Shown here in pieces: positions 32,985-40,599 of a DNA stretch of 40,618 bases. A model generated the notes under the pieces. The model ran no database searches. It was not told the DNA's origin and saw nothing but the letters and a program-made list of their open reading frames with translations. A program made the position numbers and the translations under genes. Position 1 is the first letter of the stretch. Every line of letters begins with the position of its first letter. Source of the DNA: Spirochaetota bacterium (GTDB lineage Bacteria; Spirochaetota; UBA12135; COTS27; JAFLEE01); assembly GCA_017302015.1 (NCBI GenBank), contig JAFLEE010000048.1:1-40618 (forward strand), in the 5' to 3' direction.

Positions 32985-34445
32985 CTAGGCGATTTTCTTC
33001 GCGCCCGTGAGTTTCCCCAACCCCTTCTCCATGCCTTCCATCATCCAGGCGACGCCGTAGGCCATGGGGATCGTGCAGGCCCAATAGCTGAAGACGTAGA
33101 AGTCCTTGATGAAGGAGAGCGCGCGGTCGTCGGGGTAATAGCGCAGGTAGAGGGTCATGATGACGTTGTAGGAGAAGATGGCCCACAGGCTCAGGAAGAA
33201 CCACAGGCGGTCCTTGAAGAATTGGCTGACGGCGCCGGCCGCGGCGAAGAGCCAGAAGATCACCGTGAAATTGGGGCCGTTGAGCTTGGTGATGGCGATG
33301 CCGAACCACATGGGCAGCCCCTCCAGCGAAAGCGGCAGGATGCCCATATTGCCGTACTGCTTGCGCCAGATGGCGTTGAAGAATTTCCCGAATTTCAGCC
33401 ACCAATCCTCGACCTCGTTGATCCCCATCCAATTGATGGGCGGGTTGCCGTGGGCGCGGATGATCATGTAGAGCAGGATCGCGTAGCCCAGGTAGAACAT
33501 CATGAACATCTTGATGAGCACGAAGAAGCCGCGCTGGAGCGGGTTGTGCGGGTCGACGAGGTCGGGGGCGAGGAACTTGTAGAAGAGGTAGACCCCCAGG
33601 AGCGCCAGGTTGCAGACGATGAAGGTGATCATCCCGATCTTGACGTTATTGGTGTCGTAGAGGTTGCTGTCGAGGCTGACGATGAACTTGTAGTAGACCC
33701 CGTAGGCGATCGCGAGGACGACGACCGCGGTGGCCAGGAGGCCGAGCCCGTGGAGGATCTGCTCGGCGGAGAGGCGGCGGGGCGCCACGACGAAGATGAG
33801 GAGCACGGTGACGATGTGCATGAAGCCGAAGCCGGCGGTGCCCAGGATGGTCTGGTGGCCCCCCATGGCGAAGCCGAAGAGCATGGCGAAGGCGAGGAGG
33901 TACTTCTCGCCGAAATAGGGCACGGCGGCCTTCTCGCTATTGCGCTCGATGACCTCGTCCTGCCAGCGCAGGAGGATGAGCAGGAGCACGGGGAAGAAGA
34001 CGGCGCTCATGGCGGTGGCGCGGGTTTGGCAGCGGGCGCTCCAGATGACGCCGGAGGTGGCCCAGGCGGCGCCGACGATGGCGGCGGCGATGCGGGTGTA
34101 GAGGGCGCGGGTGCCGCAGGAGGCGAGGAGCTTGATGAAGACGAGCACCGAGAAGAAGACGATGAGCCCCCCGCAGAACGAGGAGAAGAAATTGGCCCGC
34201 CAGCCGATGCTCTCGATGGGCAGGAAGGTCATGAGTTTGCCCATGTAGGAGTAGAGCGGGTAGCACGGGGCGTGGGCGATGCCCAGGAAGTGGATGGCCA
34301 CGATGAGCTCGCCGCTATCGCCCGCGGAGACCGTGGGGGTCATGGTGTAGGTGTAGAGCGCGGTGGTGAGGATCCCCATGATGGCGGCCACCAGCAGGTC
34401 GATGCGCGTGAAGGTATGGATGCGGTACTTGGAAATGAGGTCCAC
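32985..34445 (-). CDS. DUF2723-family polytopic membrane protein
   Basis: The start is a GTG at 34445 with AAGGAG 8 nt upstream, and the gene lies 11 bp after the miaB stop. The 486-aa protein has about ten to twelve transmembrane helices. The first extracytoplasmic loop carries the DUF2723 hallmark TPTVSAGDSGELIVAIHFLG followed by IAHAPCYPLYSYMG, where the acidic residues and the H-x-P-x-Y-PLY pattern resemble GT-C type glycosyltransferases such as protein O-mannosyltransferases. Transfer of a lipid-linked sugar to an exported acceptor is therefore a reasonable inference but unproven. If it is a glycosyltransferase, the Asn/Thr-rich exported proteins of this window are conceivable acceptors. 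The C-terminus is short, without the large soluble domain found in longer homologues. Confidence 0.78.
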   Translation of the reverse strand: MDLISKYRIHTFTRIDLLVAAIMGILTTALYTYTMTPTVSAGDSGELIVAIHFLGIAHAPCYPLYSYMGKLMTFLPIESIGWRANFFSSFCGGLIVFFSVLVFIKLLASCGTRALYTRIAAAIVGAAWATSGVIWSARCQTRATAMSAVFFPVLLLILLRWQDEVIERNSEKAAVPYFGEKYLLAFAMLFGFAMGGHQTILGTAGFGFMHIVTVLLIFVVAPRRLSAEQILHGLGLLATAVVVLAIAYGVYYKFIVSLDSNLYDTNNVKIGMITFIVCNLALLGVYLFYKFLAPDLVDPHNPLQRGFFVLIKMFMMFYLGYAILLYMIIRAHGNPPINWMGINEVEDWWLKFGKFFNAIWRKQYGNMGILPLSLEGLPMWFGIAITKLNGPNFTVIFWLFAAAGAVSQFFKDRLWFFLSLWAIFSYNVIMTLYLRYYPDDRALSFIKDFYVFSYWACTIPMAYGVAWMMEGMEKGLGKLTGAKKIA

Positions 34446-34456
34446 GGTCGGGCTCC

Positions 34457-35653
34457 TTAAGGGCTGGTTTCCGTCTCCCGGATCGGGGCGAGCCGGGGGG
34501 CGGTTCGGGGATTGAGTCGGTCGAGCAGGTCGTTGAGGACGGCGAGGCGGCGGGCTTTCTCGGCCTCGGGGATCTGGCCGTCCATGACGGCGGCCTTGGT
34601 GCCGGGGCGGGGCGAGAAGGCGGCCGTGTTGGCCCAGTCGAAGCGCAGGTGTTCCACGGCCTCGAGGGTCTTCTGGAATTGGGCCTCGGTCTCGCCGGGG
34701 AAGGCGACGATGAGGTCGGTGCCCACGCGGGCCCCGGGGATGGTGCGCCGCAGGGCCTCGACTTTGGCGGCGTATTCGGCGAAGGTGTAGCCGCGGTTCA
34801 TGCGCGTAAGCACGACGTCATCGCCGTGCTGGAGGGGGAAATGGATCTCTTTGGAGAGGTTCTTGTGCCGCGCGATGACGTCGATGAGGCGCTGGTCGAC
34901 GTCGCGGGGATGGCTCGTCATGAAGCCGATGTCTTCGAGGAAGGAGAAGGCGGCGACCTCCTCGAGGAGATCGGGGAAGAGATAGTCGCCGTAGGTGGTC
35001 TTGCCGTAGCTGTTCACGTTCTGGCCGAGGAGGACGACCTCGGTGTAGCCCCGGCCCTCGAGGCCGCGGATCTCCTCGAGGATCGATTCTTTCTTGCGGC
35101 TGTATTCCCGGCCCCGGGTGAAGGGGACGATGCAATAGGTGCAGAACTTGTCGCAGCCGAAGGCGATGCTCACCCAGGCGCGCTTGCCCGGTTCGCGCTT
35201 CTGCGCGGCGAGGTTCTCTTCATAGGAGGCGACCTCGGATTCCTTGCGCCCGGGGCGCATGGTGGCGAGTTGGGCCGCGAGGGGAACGCCGCCGGCGAGG
35301 TAGGCGGGGAGCTGCTCCATATTATTGACCCCCACGACCACGTCGAGGAAGGGGAGTTTCTCGAGGACGAAGCCGCGCAGGTGCTGGGGCATGCAGCCGG
35401 TCATGGCGAGTTTCATGTCGAGGCCGTTCTGGCGGCGCAGGTAATCGAGTTCGTGGAATTTCCCCAGCACCCGGCGTTCGGCCTTGTCGCGCACCGAACA
35501 GGTATTGAGGACCACCAGGTTGGCCTCTTCCGCCCGCTCGGCCTCGGTCCAGCCGGTATTCTCCAGCAGGCCCGACAGGCGTTCGCTATCGTTTTTATTC
35601 ATCTGGCACCCGTAGGTGATGATGTGGTAGCGCCGCAGGAGGGGGGAATTCAT
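34457..35653 (-). CDS. miaB: MiaB-type tRNA methylthiotransferase lacking the TRAM domain
   Basis: This radical-SAM enzyme adds the 2-methylthio group to N6-isopentenyl-A37 of tRNAs. The N-terminal UPF0004 domain has its three cluster cysteines, C16 (TYGCQMN), C52 (LNTCSVRD) and C87 (TGCMPQ). The radical-SAM cluster is C167-x3-C171-x2-C174 (GCDKFCTYC). The product is 398 aa and stops right after the radical-SAM domain (RRLAVLNDLLDRLNPRTAPR). The TRAM domain of about 60 residues found in most MiaB proteins is missing. The usual HLPVQSGS is HFPLQHGD here. The next gene begins 11 bp downstream, so no hidden frame encodes the missing part. MiaB rather than RimO or MtaB is preferred from the N-terminal motifs. 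No Shine-Dalgarno is seen; a TATAGT -10 lies about 25 nt upstream. Confidence 0.87.
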   Translation of the reverse strand: MNSPLLRRYHIITYGCQMNKNDSERLSGLLENTGWTEAERAEEANLVVLNTCSVRDKAERRVLGKFHELDYLRRQNGLDMKLAMTGCMPQHLRGFVLEKLPFLDVVVGVNNMEQLPAYLAGGVPLAAQLATMRPGRKESEVASYEENLAAQKREPGKRAWVSIAFGCDKFCTYCIVPFTRGREYSRKKESILEEIRGLEGRGYTEVVLLGQNVNSYGKTTYGDYLFPDLLEEVAAFSFLEDIGFMTSHPRDVDQRLIDVIARHKNLSKEIHFPLQHGDDVVLTRMNRGYTFAEYAAKVEALRRTIPGARVGTDLIVAFPGETEAQFQKTLEAVEHLRFDWANTAAFSPRPGTKAAVMDGQIPEAEKARRLAVLNDLLDRLNPRTAPRLAPIRETETSP

Positions 35654-35692
35654 GGGGGAGGGGAGGGAGGATTTTACTATAGAAGAAGGGCC

Positions 35693-35720
35693 TTGAATTT
35701 GGAGCGTAGAACGCTATCTT
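35693..35720 (+). promoter_or_regulatory. Sigma-70-like promoter for the cytochrome gene
   Basis: TTGAAT (35693-35698) and TATCTT (35715-35720) are separated by 16 bp, about 47 nt before the ATG at 35768. Confidence 0.45.
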
Positions 35721-35767
35721 TTAGGGGGTCCCCCGAGGCCAAGCCCGGGGCCAAATAGGAGTCCCCG

Positions 35768-36145
35768 ATGTTAGATGGTAGAAAAATCCTCGTCAGCCTT
35801 GTTTTTGCCGCGATGGCCGCGGTGTTCGCCCAGTCCGCCACCAACGCCTCGGGTGAGGCCTATTTCCGGGCCAATGTGAAACCGGTGCTGGAGAATTACT
35901 GCTACAATTGCCACGGCCCCTCCAAGCAAAAAGCGGGGCTGCGCTTCGACCAGGGGAAGTCCGCCTTTACCGGTGCGACCCCCGCCGTGACCCCCGGTGA
36001 TGTGGAGAAGAGCCTCATGCTTTCGGTGATCAGCTACGAAGGCCGGGTGAAGATGCCCCCCAAGCGCCGCCTGGACGACGAGCAGATCGCCACGCTGCGC
36101 AAATGGATCGAGGACGGGGCCTGGTGGCCCAAAGAAACCCCTTAG
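35768..36145 (+). CDS. Exported Planctomycete-type cytochrome c (PSCyt1-like)
   Basis: AGGAG lies 6 nt before the ATG. The 125-aa product has a signal peptide (MLDGRKILVSLVFAAMAAVFA) and one heme-attachment motif C45-Y-N-C48-H49. Around it is the PSCyt1 context ANVKPVLENYCYNCHGPSKQKAGLRFDQ, and a distal Met in KMPPKRRLDD is the probable sixth ligand. It should carry electrons in the periplasm or sense them. In Planctomycetes and Verrucomicrobia this domain usually sits at the N-terminus of much larger DUF1549/DUF1553 proteins; here it stands alone. The downstream MFS gene is 64 bp away with its own possible -10 (TATAAG, 36163-36168). Confidence 0.88.
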   Translation: MLDGRKILVSLVFAAMAAVFAQSATNASGEAYFRANVKPVLENYCYNCHGPSKQKAGLRFDQGKSAFTGATPAVTPGDVEKSLMLSVISYEGRVKMPPKRRLDDEQIATLRKWIEDGAWWPKETP

Positions 36146-36209
36146 CATTTCGGGGGACATGATATAAGGAGCCTCGGACCGCTCCCGATGCGGTTCTCAG
36201 GTTTCCTCC

Positions 36210-37595
36210 ATGTCCCCGCAAGCCCTGGGGGCGCCCACCGAGCGTCAGGTGGAGCGCTCCATGCAATTCACCTACGCCCAGGCGCTCTTCAACTCCGTGT
36301 TCGTGGCGTCCACGGGGGGCATGTTCCTCATCGGGTACGCCCTGCGCCTCGGGGCCGATAATTTCCGCATCGGGCTGTTAAGCAGCGTCCCCATGTGCTG
36401 CGTCGTGGCCCAACTCGCCGGGGCCTATCTGGTGGAACGGGGCTTCCGCCGCAAGCGCCTCACCATCGTTTTTACCCTGCTTCAAGTGCTCTGTTGGGCG
36501 GCCGTCGTGCTCATCCCCGTCCTGGGCGAGGGGAGGTCCGCGGATGTGCGCGTCGGGCTCCTCATCGCCGTCATCGCCCTCGTCACCCTCTTCGCCCATG
36601 TGGGGGCCAACGCCCGGGCCAGTTGGGTCGGCGATCTGGTGCCCCCGAAGCGCCGGGGAACGTTCTTCGGCCGCCTCTCCCTCTTCGGGGGGATCGTGGG
36701 CACCCTCTTCGCCCTGGCCGAGGGGGGCTTCCTCGACTGGGTGAAGCAGATGGGCCTCGGCGCCTTCACCGTGCTCTTCGCCATCGGCATGCTCTTCGGG
36801 GTGGTCGCCGCGCTCCTCTTCCTGCCCCAAGCCGACGTGCCGCTCCATAAGGAAACCCGATCGGTGCCTTTCCGCGGTCGCATACGCCAGACCTTCGCCA
36901 ATGGGCCGCTCATGGCCCTCATGCTCTTCGCCGTCCTCTGGTCGCTCCAGACGGTGGCCATGCCGTTCTACCACACCTATATGCTGCGCGACCTGAAGAT
37001 GCCCTTCTTCGGGGTCGGCCTCACCAATGCGGCGACCATCCTGACCTTCCTGGCATCGTCCCCCTTCTGGGGCCGCATCGTCGACCGCTACGGGTGCCGC
37101 CCGGTGATCATCCTCTGCGCCTTCGCCTTCGCCCCGATCCAGGCGATCTGGATCCCCCTCGACACCCCGGCAAAGGTCTACGCCGCGGTGATCCCCGCCA
37201 ATCTCCTCGTCGGCTTCCTGGTGGGGGGGCTTAACGTCGCGCTCAATACCCTCATCTATAAACTGATCCCCTCCGCCGGGCGCTCCGTCCAGATCGCCGT
37301 GTATTCGGTGATCGTGGTGCTGCTTTCGGCGCCCATGCCGGCCCTGGGGGGAAAACTCCCCGAACTCTTCCAGCGCCTGGGCCTGGGCAGCGACCTGCGC
37401 TATACCTTCTACTTGAGCGGATTCTTTACCCTCATCGCCGCCTTCGCCGCGCTGCGCATCCGGGAAGAAGGCGCCCAAGGCGCCCGGGCCCTGCTCGTCA
37501 AGCTGCCGCGGCACCTCATGCGTCCCTCCACGCTCCCCGCCTCCCATCCCCCGCCGCCCCTGGATCTTCCGGGGGAGACGGCGCCCCATTCCTGA
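36210..37595 (+). CDS. Major facilitator superfamily transporter
   Basis: The 461-aa polytopic protein has about twelve predicted transmembrane helices in two halves, with a cytoplasmic central loop (around LHKETRSVPFRGRIRQTF). The loop between helices 2 and 3 (LVERGFRRKRLTIV) and its counterpart in the second half (GRIVDRYGCRPVIILC) fit the MFS G-x3-[DE]-R-x-G-[RK] pattern. The segment ARASWVGDLVPPKRRGTFFGR is characteristic of a PVC-abundant MFS subgroup of unknown substrate. The C-terminus is Pro-rich. The substrate cannot be predicted. It converges with the diguanylate cyclase gene, separated by a terminator. Confidence 0.85.
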   Translation: MSPQALGAPTERQVERSMQFTYAQALFNSVFVASTGGMFLIGYALRLGADNFRIGLLSSVPMCCVVAQLAGAYLVERGFRRKRLTIVFTLLQVLCWAAVVLIPVLGEGRSADVRVGLLIAVIALVTLFAHVGANARASWVGDLVPPKRRGTFFGRLSLFGGIVGTLFALAEGGFLDWVKQMGLGAFTVLFAIGMLFGVVAALLFLPQADVPLHKETRSVPFRGRIRQTFANGPLMALMLFAVLWSLQTVAMPFYHTYMLRDLKMPFFGVGLTNAATILTFLASSPFWGRIVDRYGCRPVIILCAFAFAPIQAIWIPLDTPAKVYAAVIPANLLVGFLVGGLNVALNTLIYKLIPSAGRSVQIAVYSVIVVLLSAPMPALGGKLPELFQRLGLGSDLRYTFYLSGFFTLIAAFAALRIREEGAQGARALLVKLPRHLMRPSTLPASHPPPPLDLPGETAPHS

Positions 37596-37601
37596 GGCCT
37601 A

Positions 37602-37623
37602 ACAGAAAACGGCGGGCCCCGCC
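37602..37623 (-). terminator. Intrinsic terminator of the diguanylate cyclase gene
   Basis: On the minus strand the last base of the stop codon flows into GGCGG-GGC-CCGCC followed by GTTTTCTG. The stem is 5 bp of pure GC with a T-rich tail. Confidence 0.55.
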
Positions 37624-38813
37624 TAAAGGTCGAGGACCGGATGGTGCCCGCTCATCCCTTCGCGCCAGACGACCACGCGGTTTCGTCCCTCGTGCTTCGC
37701 CTGGTAGAGCGCGGCGTCCGCCCGGCGGATCGTTTCATCCAGGGTGGAGGCCGGCGGGAGGAAATGGCCCACCCCGATGCTGACGGTGCAATGGATGGGC
37801 TGGGGGCTCGCGGGGAAGGTCCGGTCTTGGAGGCCCTGGCGCAGGCGCTCGGCGGCGGAATACGCGAGGGCAGGATCGGGGGTGGAGAGGAGCACGAGAA
37901 ACTCTTCGCCGCCCCAACGGCAGACGAGGTCGTCCCCCCGCACGGCGCCGCTAAGGACCTCGGCCACCATCTTGAGCACCTGGTCGCCCACCCCGTGGCC
38001 GTGGGCGTCGTTGACGCGCTTGAAATGGTCCACGTCGAGGAGGAGCAGGTGGAAACCCACGCCCAGGCGCCGGGAACGGGCGAGTTCGGCTTGAAGCCGG
38101 AGTTCCCCGGCCCGGCGATTGAAGAGCCCCGTGAGGAAGTCGACGGAGGCGGCGCGGCGCAGATCAACGACGAGGCGCTGGGTGATCATGAGCACGAAGC
38201 CGACCGTGAGCAGATGACTCACCAAAATCCAAGCGAGGTTGATCGCCAGGGATTGGGTCTGGAGGGAGGCTTCGGGGTCGCGCCCATGGGTGAGGAAGGT
38301 GTAGGGGATTCGCAGGAGCATGACCACGGCTTGGATGACGAATACGAGGCCCGTGAACCGGCTGCTGCGAATCCGCCGGCTTTCCCGGGAGCGCAGGAAG
38401 GCGTAGGCCGTGAGACCCTGGAAGGTCGCCAGGCAAAGGGAAATGACGGTGACGCGGCCTTCAAAGGTCGGGAAGGGGAGGGTGAACAGCCAGAATAAGA
38501 ACCCCACCAGGGCCGAGGCCGCCCATGGAATCCAACGGGGGGCGATTCCGTGGGTGAAGCGAACGGAGCCCGTCCAGATGCAGCCCGCGCCCCAGGCGAT
38601 GCATATATTGCCCGCGATGAGCGAAAGGGGCGCGGGGATCCGGGCGCGCAGGAAGATCAGGGCGATGCCCACGGCGATGGCCAGGCAACCGAGGGCCCAG
38701 CGCTTGACCCCGGGGTAATGCTGGACCACCGCGGCGAAATAGAGGATGAAGAGGGTCTGGATCGCCGAGAGGGCGATCATGAGGACGCCGACGGTGGTGA
38801 AATCGAGTTTCAT
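37623..38813 (-). CDS. Membrane diguanylate cyclase (GGDEF)
   Basis: This 396-aa protein makes cyclic di-GMP. Residues 1-212 form about seven transmembrane helices with no extra sensor domain, and the catalytic domain follows from about 222 (SVDFLTGLFNRRAGE). The active-site loop is GGEEF at 301-305, a functional variant. The RxxD inhibitory I-site is present (R292 and D295 in RGDDLVCRWGGEEF), so product feedback is expected, as in PleD. DVDHFKRVNDAHGHGVGD supplies the metal- and substrate-binding helix. No EAL domain is attached. There is no clear Shine-Dalgarno; a GGGCCC hairpin (38821-38841) lies directly in front of the start and could affect translation. Control of surface attachment is a reasonable link to the adhesin-like genes but is only inference. 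Confidence 0.9.
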   Translation of the reverse strand: MKLDFTTVGVLMIALSAIQTLFILYFAAVVQHYPGVKRWALGCLAIAVGIALIFLRARIPAPLSLIAGNICIAWGAGCIWTGSVRFTHGIAPRWIPWAASALVGFLFWLFTLPFPTFEGRVTVISLCLATFQGLTAYAFLRSRESRRIRSSRFTGLVFVIQAVVMLLRIPYTFLTHGRDPEASLQTQSLAINLAWILVSHLLTVGFVLMITQRLVVDLRRAASVDFLTGLFNRRAGELRLQAELARSRRLGVGFHLLLLDVDHFKRVNDAHGHGVGDQVLKMVAEVLSGAVRGDDLVCRWGGEEFLVLLSTPDPALAYSAAERLRQGLQDRTFPASPQPIHCTVSIGVGHFLPPASTLDETIRRADAALYQAKHEGRNRVVVWREGMSGHHPVLDL

Positions 38814-39169
38814 GGGAGCCGGGCCCGCTTCGCCCGGGCCCTCCCGCCGACATCCAGAACCATCCCCGATTAGCTCCTGAAACCCGATAAAAGTAAATTA
38901 TTCGGAAATAGGCCGAAGGCCCCCATTTTGAAGCGAGCCGGGAAAAGCAGCATCCTGGGCGTTCGTTGCCGATCGGCGCGCTTCACCTCGGGGAGCGCCG
39001 CCCTCCCCCCGAGAAAGATCTCAGTCTGCGGGGGCTGAAGCTGACGTTCGGCATCTCAACCACTCGGCCATCGCCGAGCATCGGTCACCGCCGAGCATCG
39101 GTCACCGCCGAGCATCGGTCACCGCCGAGCATCGGTCACCGCCGAGCATCGGTCACCGCCGAGCATCGG
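38814..39169. other. 356-bp intergenic region with tandem array
   Basis: The left part carries the diguanylate cyclase leader and a GGGCCC...GGGCCC hairpin (38821-38841), then an AT-richer patch (about 38878-38912) that may hold its promoter. The right end (from 39073) is the 17-bp tandem array that runs into the URO-D gene. No open frame here looks coding. Confidence 0.6.
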
Positions 39170-39191
39170 TCACCGCCGAGCATCGGTCACC
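39073..39191. repeat. Seven perfect 17-bp tandem repeats at the 3' end of the URO-D gene
   Basis: The unit GCCGAGCATCGGTCACC repeats seven times without change (39073, 39090, 39107, 39124, 39141, 39158, 39175). Each unit contains the short palindrome CCGA-GCA-TCGG. The array overlaps the last codons and the stop of the URO-D gene on the minus strand. Confidence 0.95.
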
Positions 39192-40213
39192 GCCCGGATC
39201 ATCGCGAAGTAGTGGTCATGGGGAACCCAATGGGGCACGCTATTGCCCGTGCCGAGGGCATAGCCGCCGCGGGAAGCCGAGCGCTCGAGCATGGCCTTGG
39301 AGCGTTCGTAGACCGCTTCGGGCGCCATGCGGCAGACGTAATCGACGTCGATGCCCCCGAGGATCGCGATGCGGTCGTGGAAGCGCTCGTAGGACTCTTC
39401 CACGGGGAGGATGGCGTCTTCGTAGGAATGGCGCGCGTCGTATTTCAGTTCGTCGACGATGGCATCGATGACTTGCTCGTAATAGCCGCAGGAATGGAGA
39501 ATGGCGGGCTTGCCGCCGGCGTGGATGGCCTCGACGATGCGCTTGTGCCAGGGGAAGAGATATTCGCGCATCTGGTCCACTGACAGAAGAGTCTGGGTCT
39601 TGAAGCCCCAATCGTCGTTGGAGATGCAGGCGCCCACGGAGGCCAGCGGGGCCGCATTGCGGTAATAACGTTCGAGGCGCGAGCCGACGGCCTCGAAGAG
39701 GTCGCGGACGAGTTCCGGCTCGTCCGCCATCATGTAGCAGAGGTTCTCGTAGCCCACGAGGCGGATGACGTTCTCCTCCACCCCGCCGGGCCCGTGGACG
39801 ATGACCTTCATCCCTTTCGGAAGGTATTCGGTGAGTTCGGCGATGGCCGCGTAATCGCATTCGTCGGGGTTCGGCCAGGGATACTTCTCGAACGAGGCGC
39901 GGTCGGTGATGACGAACCCCTCGTTGAGCGAGATGGAACTCTTGCTATGGACCTCGCCGCGCTTGAAGACGAAGCCGGGCACCTGATAGGTGACGTAATC
40001 GTAGCCCGCGTTTTTGAAGGCCTCCATCACCGTGAGGTCGATGCCCCGACGGGATGCGGGCTTCTTGCCCCTGGCGAGCACCTCATGGAGGGGACCGTTG
40101 AGGAAGAACTCGAAAAGCGTGGGCCGGCTGGGGGCTTCCCGCCTCAGCACCTTGAGGAGGTTCATGAAATCGGGTTGAGTCTGGACGGGGGGAAGGGCAG
40201 TGCAGGTATCCAT
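39170..40213 (-). CDS. URO-D-family protein (corrinoid methyltransferase-like)
   Basis: The 347-aa protein starts at the ATG at 40213 with AAGGATC about 8 nt upstream. It belongs to the uroporphyrinogen-decarboxylase-fold family, but in the branch related to methylcobamide:CoM methyltransferases rather than HemE. The motif ILHSCGYYEQVID (His240, Cys242) is the zinc-binding H-x-C of MtaA-like enzymes, and the N-terminal HemE signature is absent. GVEENVIRLVGYENLCYMM and GGIDVDYVCRMAPEAVYER are typical of the copies abundant in Lentisphaerae and relatives. The substrate is unknown; transfer of methyl groups from O- or N-methyl compounds is the usual suggestion. Its last residues (VTDARR) and stop are encoded by the first unit of the tandem array, so the natural C-terminus may have been altered by the repeat. 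Confidence 0.85.
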   Translation of the reverse strand: MDTCTALPPVQTQPDFMNLLKVLRREAPSRPTLFEFFLNGPLHEVLARGKKPASRRGIDLTVMEAFKNAGYDYVTYQVPGFVFKRGEVHSKSSISLNEGFVITDRASFEKYPWPNPDECDYAAIAELTEYLPKGMKVIVHGPGGVEENVIRLVGYENLCYMMADEPELVRDLFEAVGSRLERYYRNAAPLASVGACISNDDWGFKTQTLLSVDQMREYLFPWHKRIVEAIHAGGKPAILHSCGYYEQVIDAIVDELKYDARHSYEDAILPVEESYERFHDRIAILGGIDVDYVCRMAPEAVYERSKAMLERSASRGGYALGTGNSVPHWVPHDHYFAMIRAVTDARR

Positions 40214-40374
40214 TTCAATGATCCTTTTTGAAAATCTATGATTAAAATAGGCCAGAAAACTTGCTTTTCACAGGTTATAGACGATTATTATGTACCTGAA
40301 TCGCTTAATTCATTGATCTGAAATGCCTCCCCCTAAACGCCCCCATCCACCCATTTCCCCACTTCCAAATTCCA

Positions 40375-40562
40375 GTCCCAGGCTTACTCCTCCGTCGCCT
40401 GCAAATCCTCACCCCGTCTTAAGTCCCACGCCTCCGCTAAGTTCCCCTCCCAAGGCAACTCCCATTCCCAAACCAACCCCCACTCCACCCTCACCTCCAA
40501 ATCCACCCCCCACCCGCACTCTCAATCCCACTCCACTTCCCGATCCAACTCCAACTCCTCCC
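40375..40562. repeat. Degenerate hexanucleotide polypyrimidine repeat
   Basis: Imperfect units such as AACTCC, CATTCC, AAATCC, CGATCC and AACTCC recur about every 6 bp with frequent one-base slips. The strand bias (C and T rich, G poor) is extreme compared with the rest of the window. Confidence 0.6.
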
Positions 40563-40599
40563 CCCCCTTCCCCTTGGCTTTCGGCCAAGGGGAAGGGGG
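40563..40599. repeat. Perfect 16-bp-arm hairpin
   Basis: CCCCCTTCCCCTTGGC, loop TTTCG, then GCCAAGGGGAAGGGGG. It resembles the CCCTTGG-type REP palindromes scattered in many bacterial genomes. It is at the edge of the window, so its gene context is unknown. Confidence 0.8.

Noticed and set aside
39073-39191. A CRISPR array
   Set aside because: The 17-bp units are contiguous with no spacers, and no cas gene is nearby.
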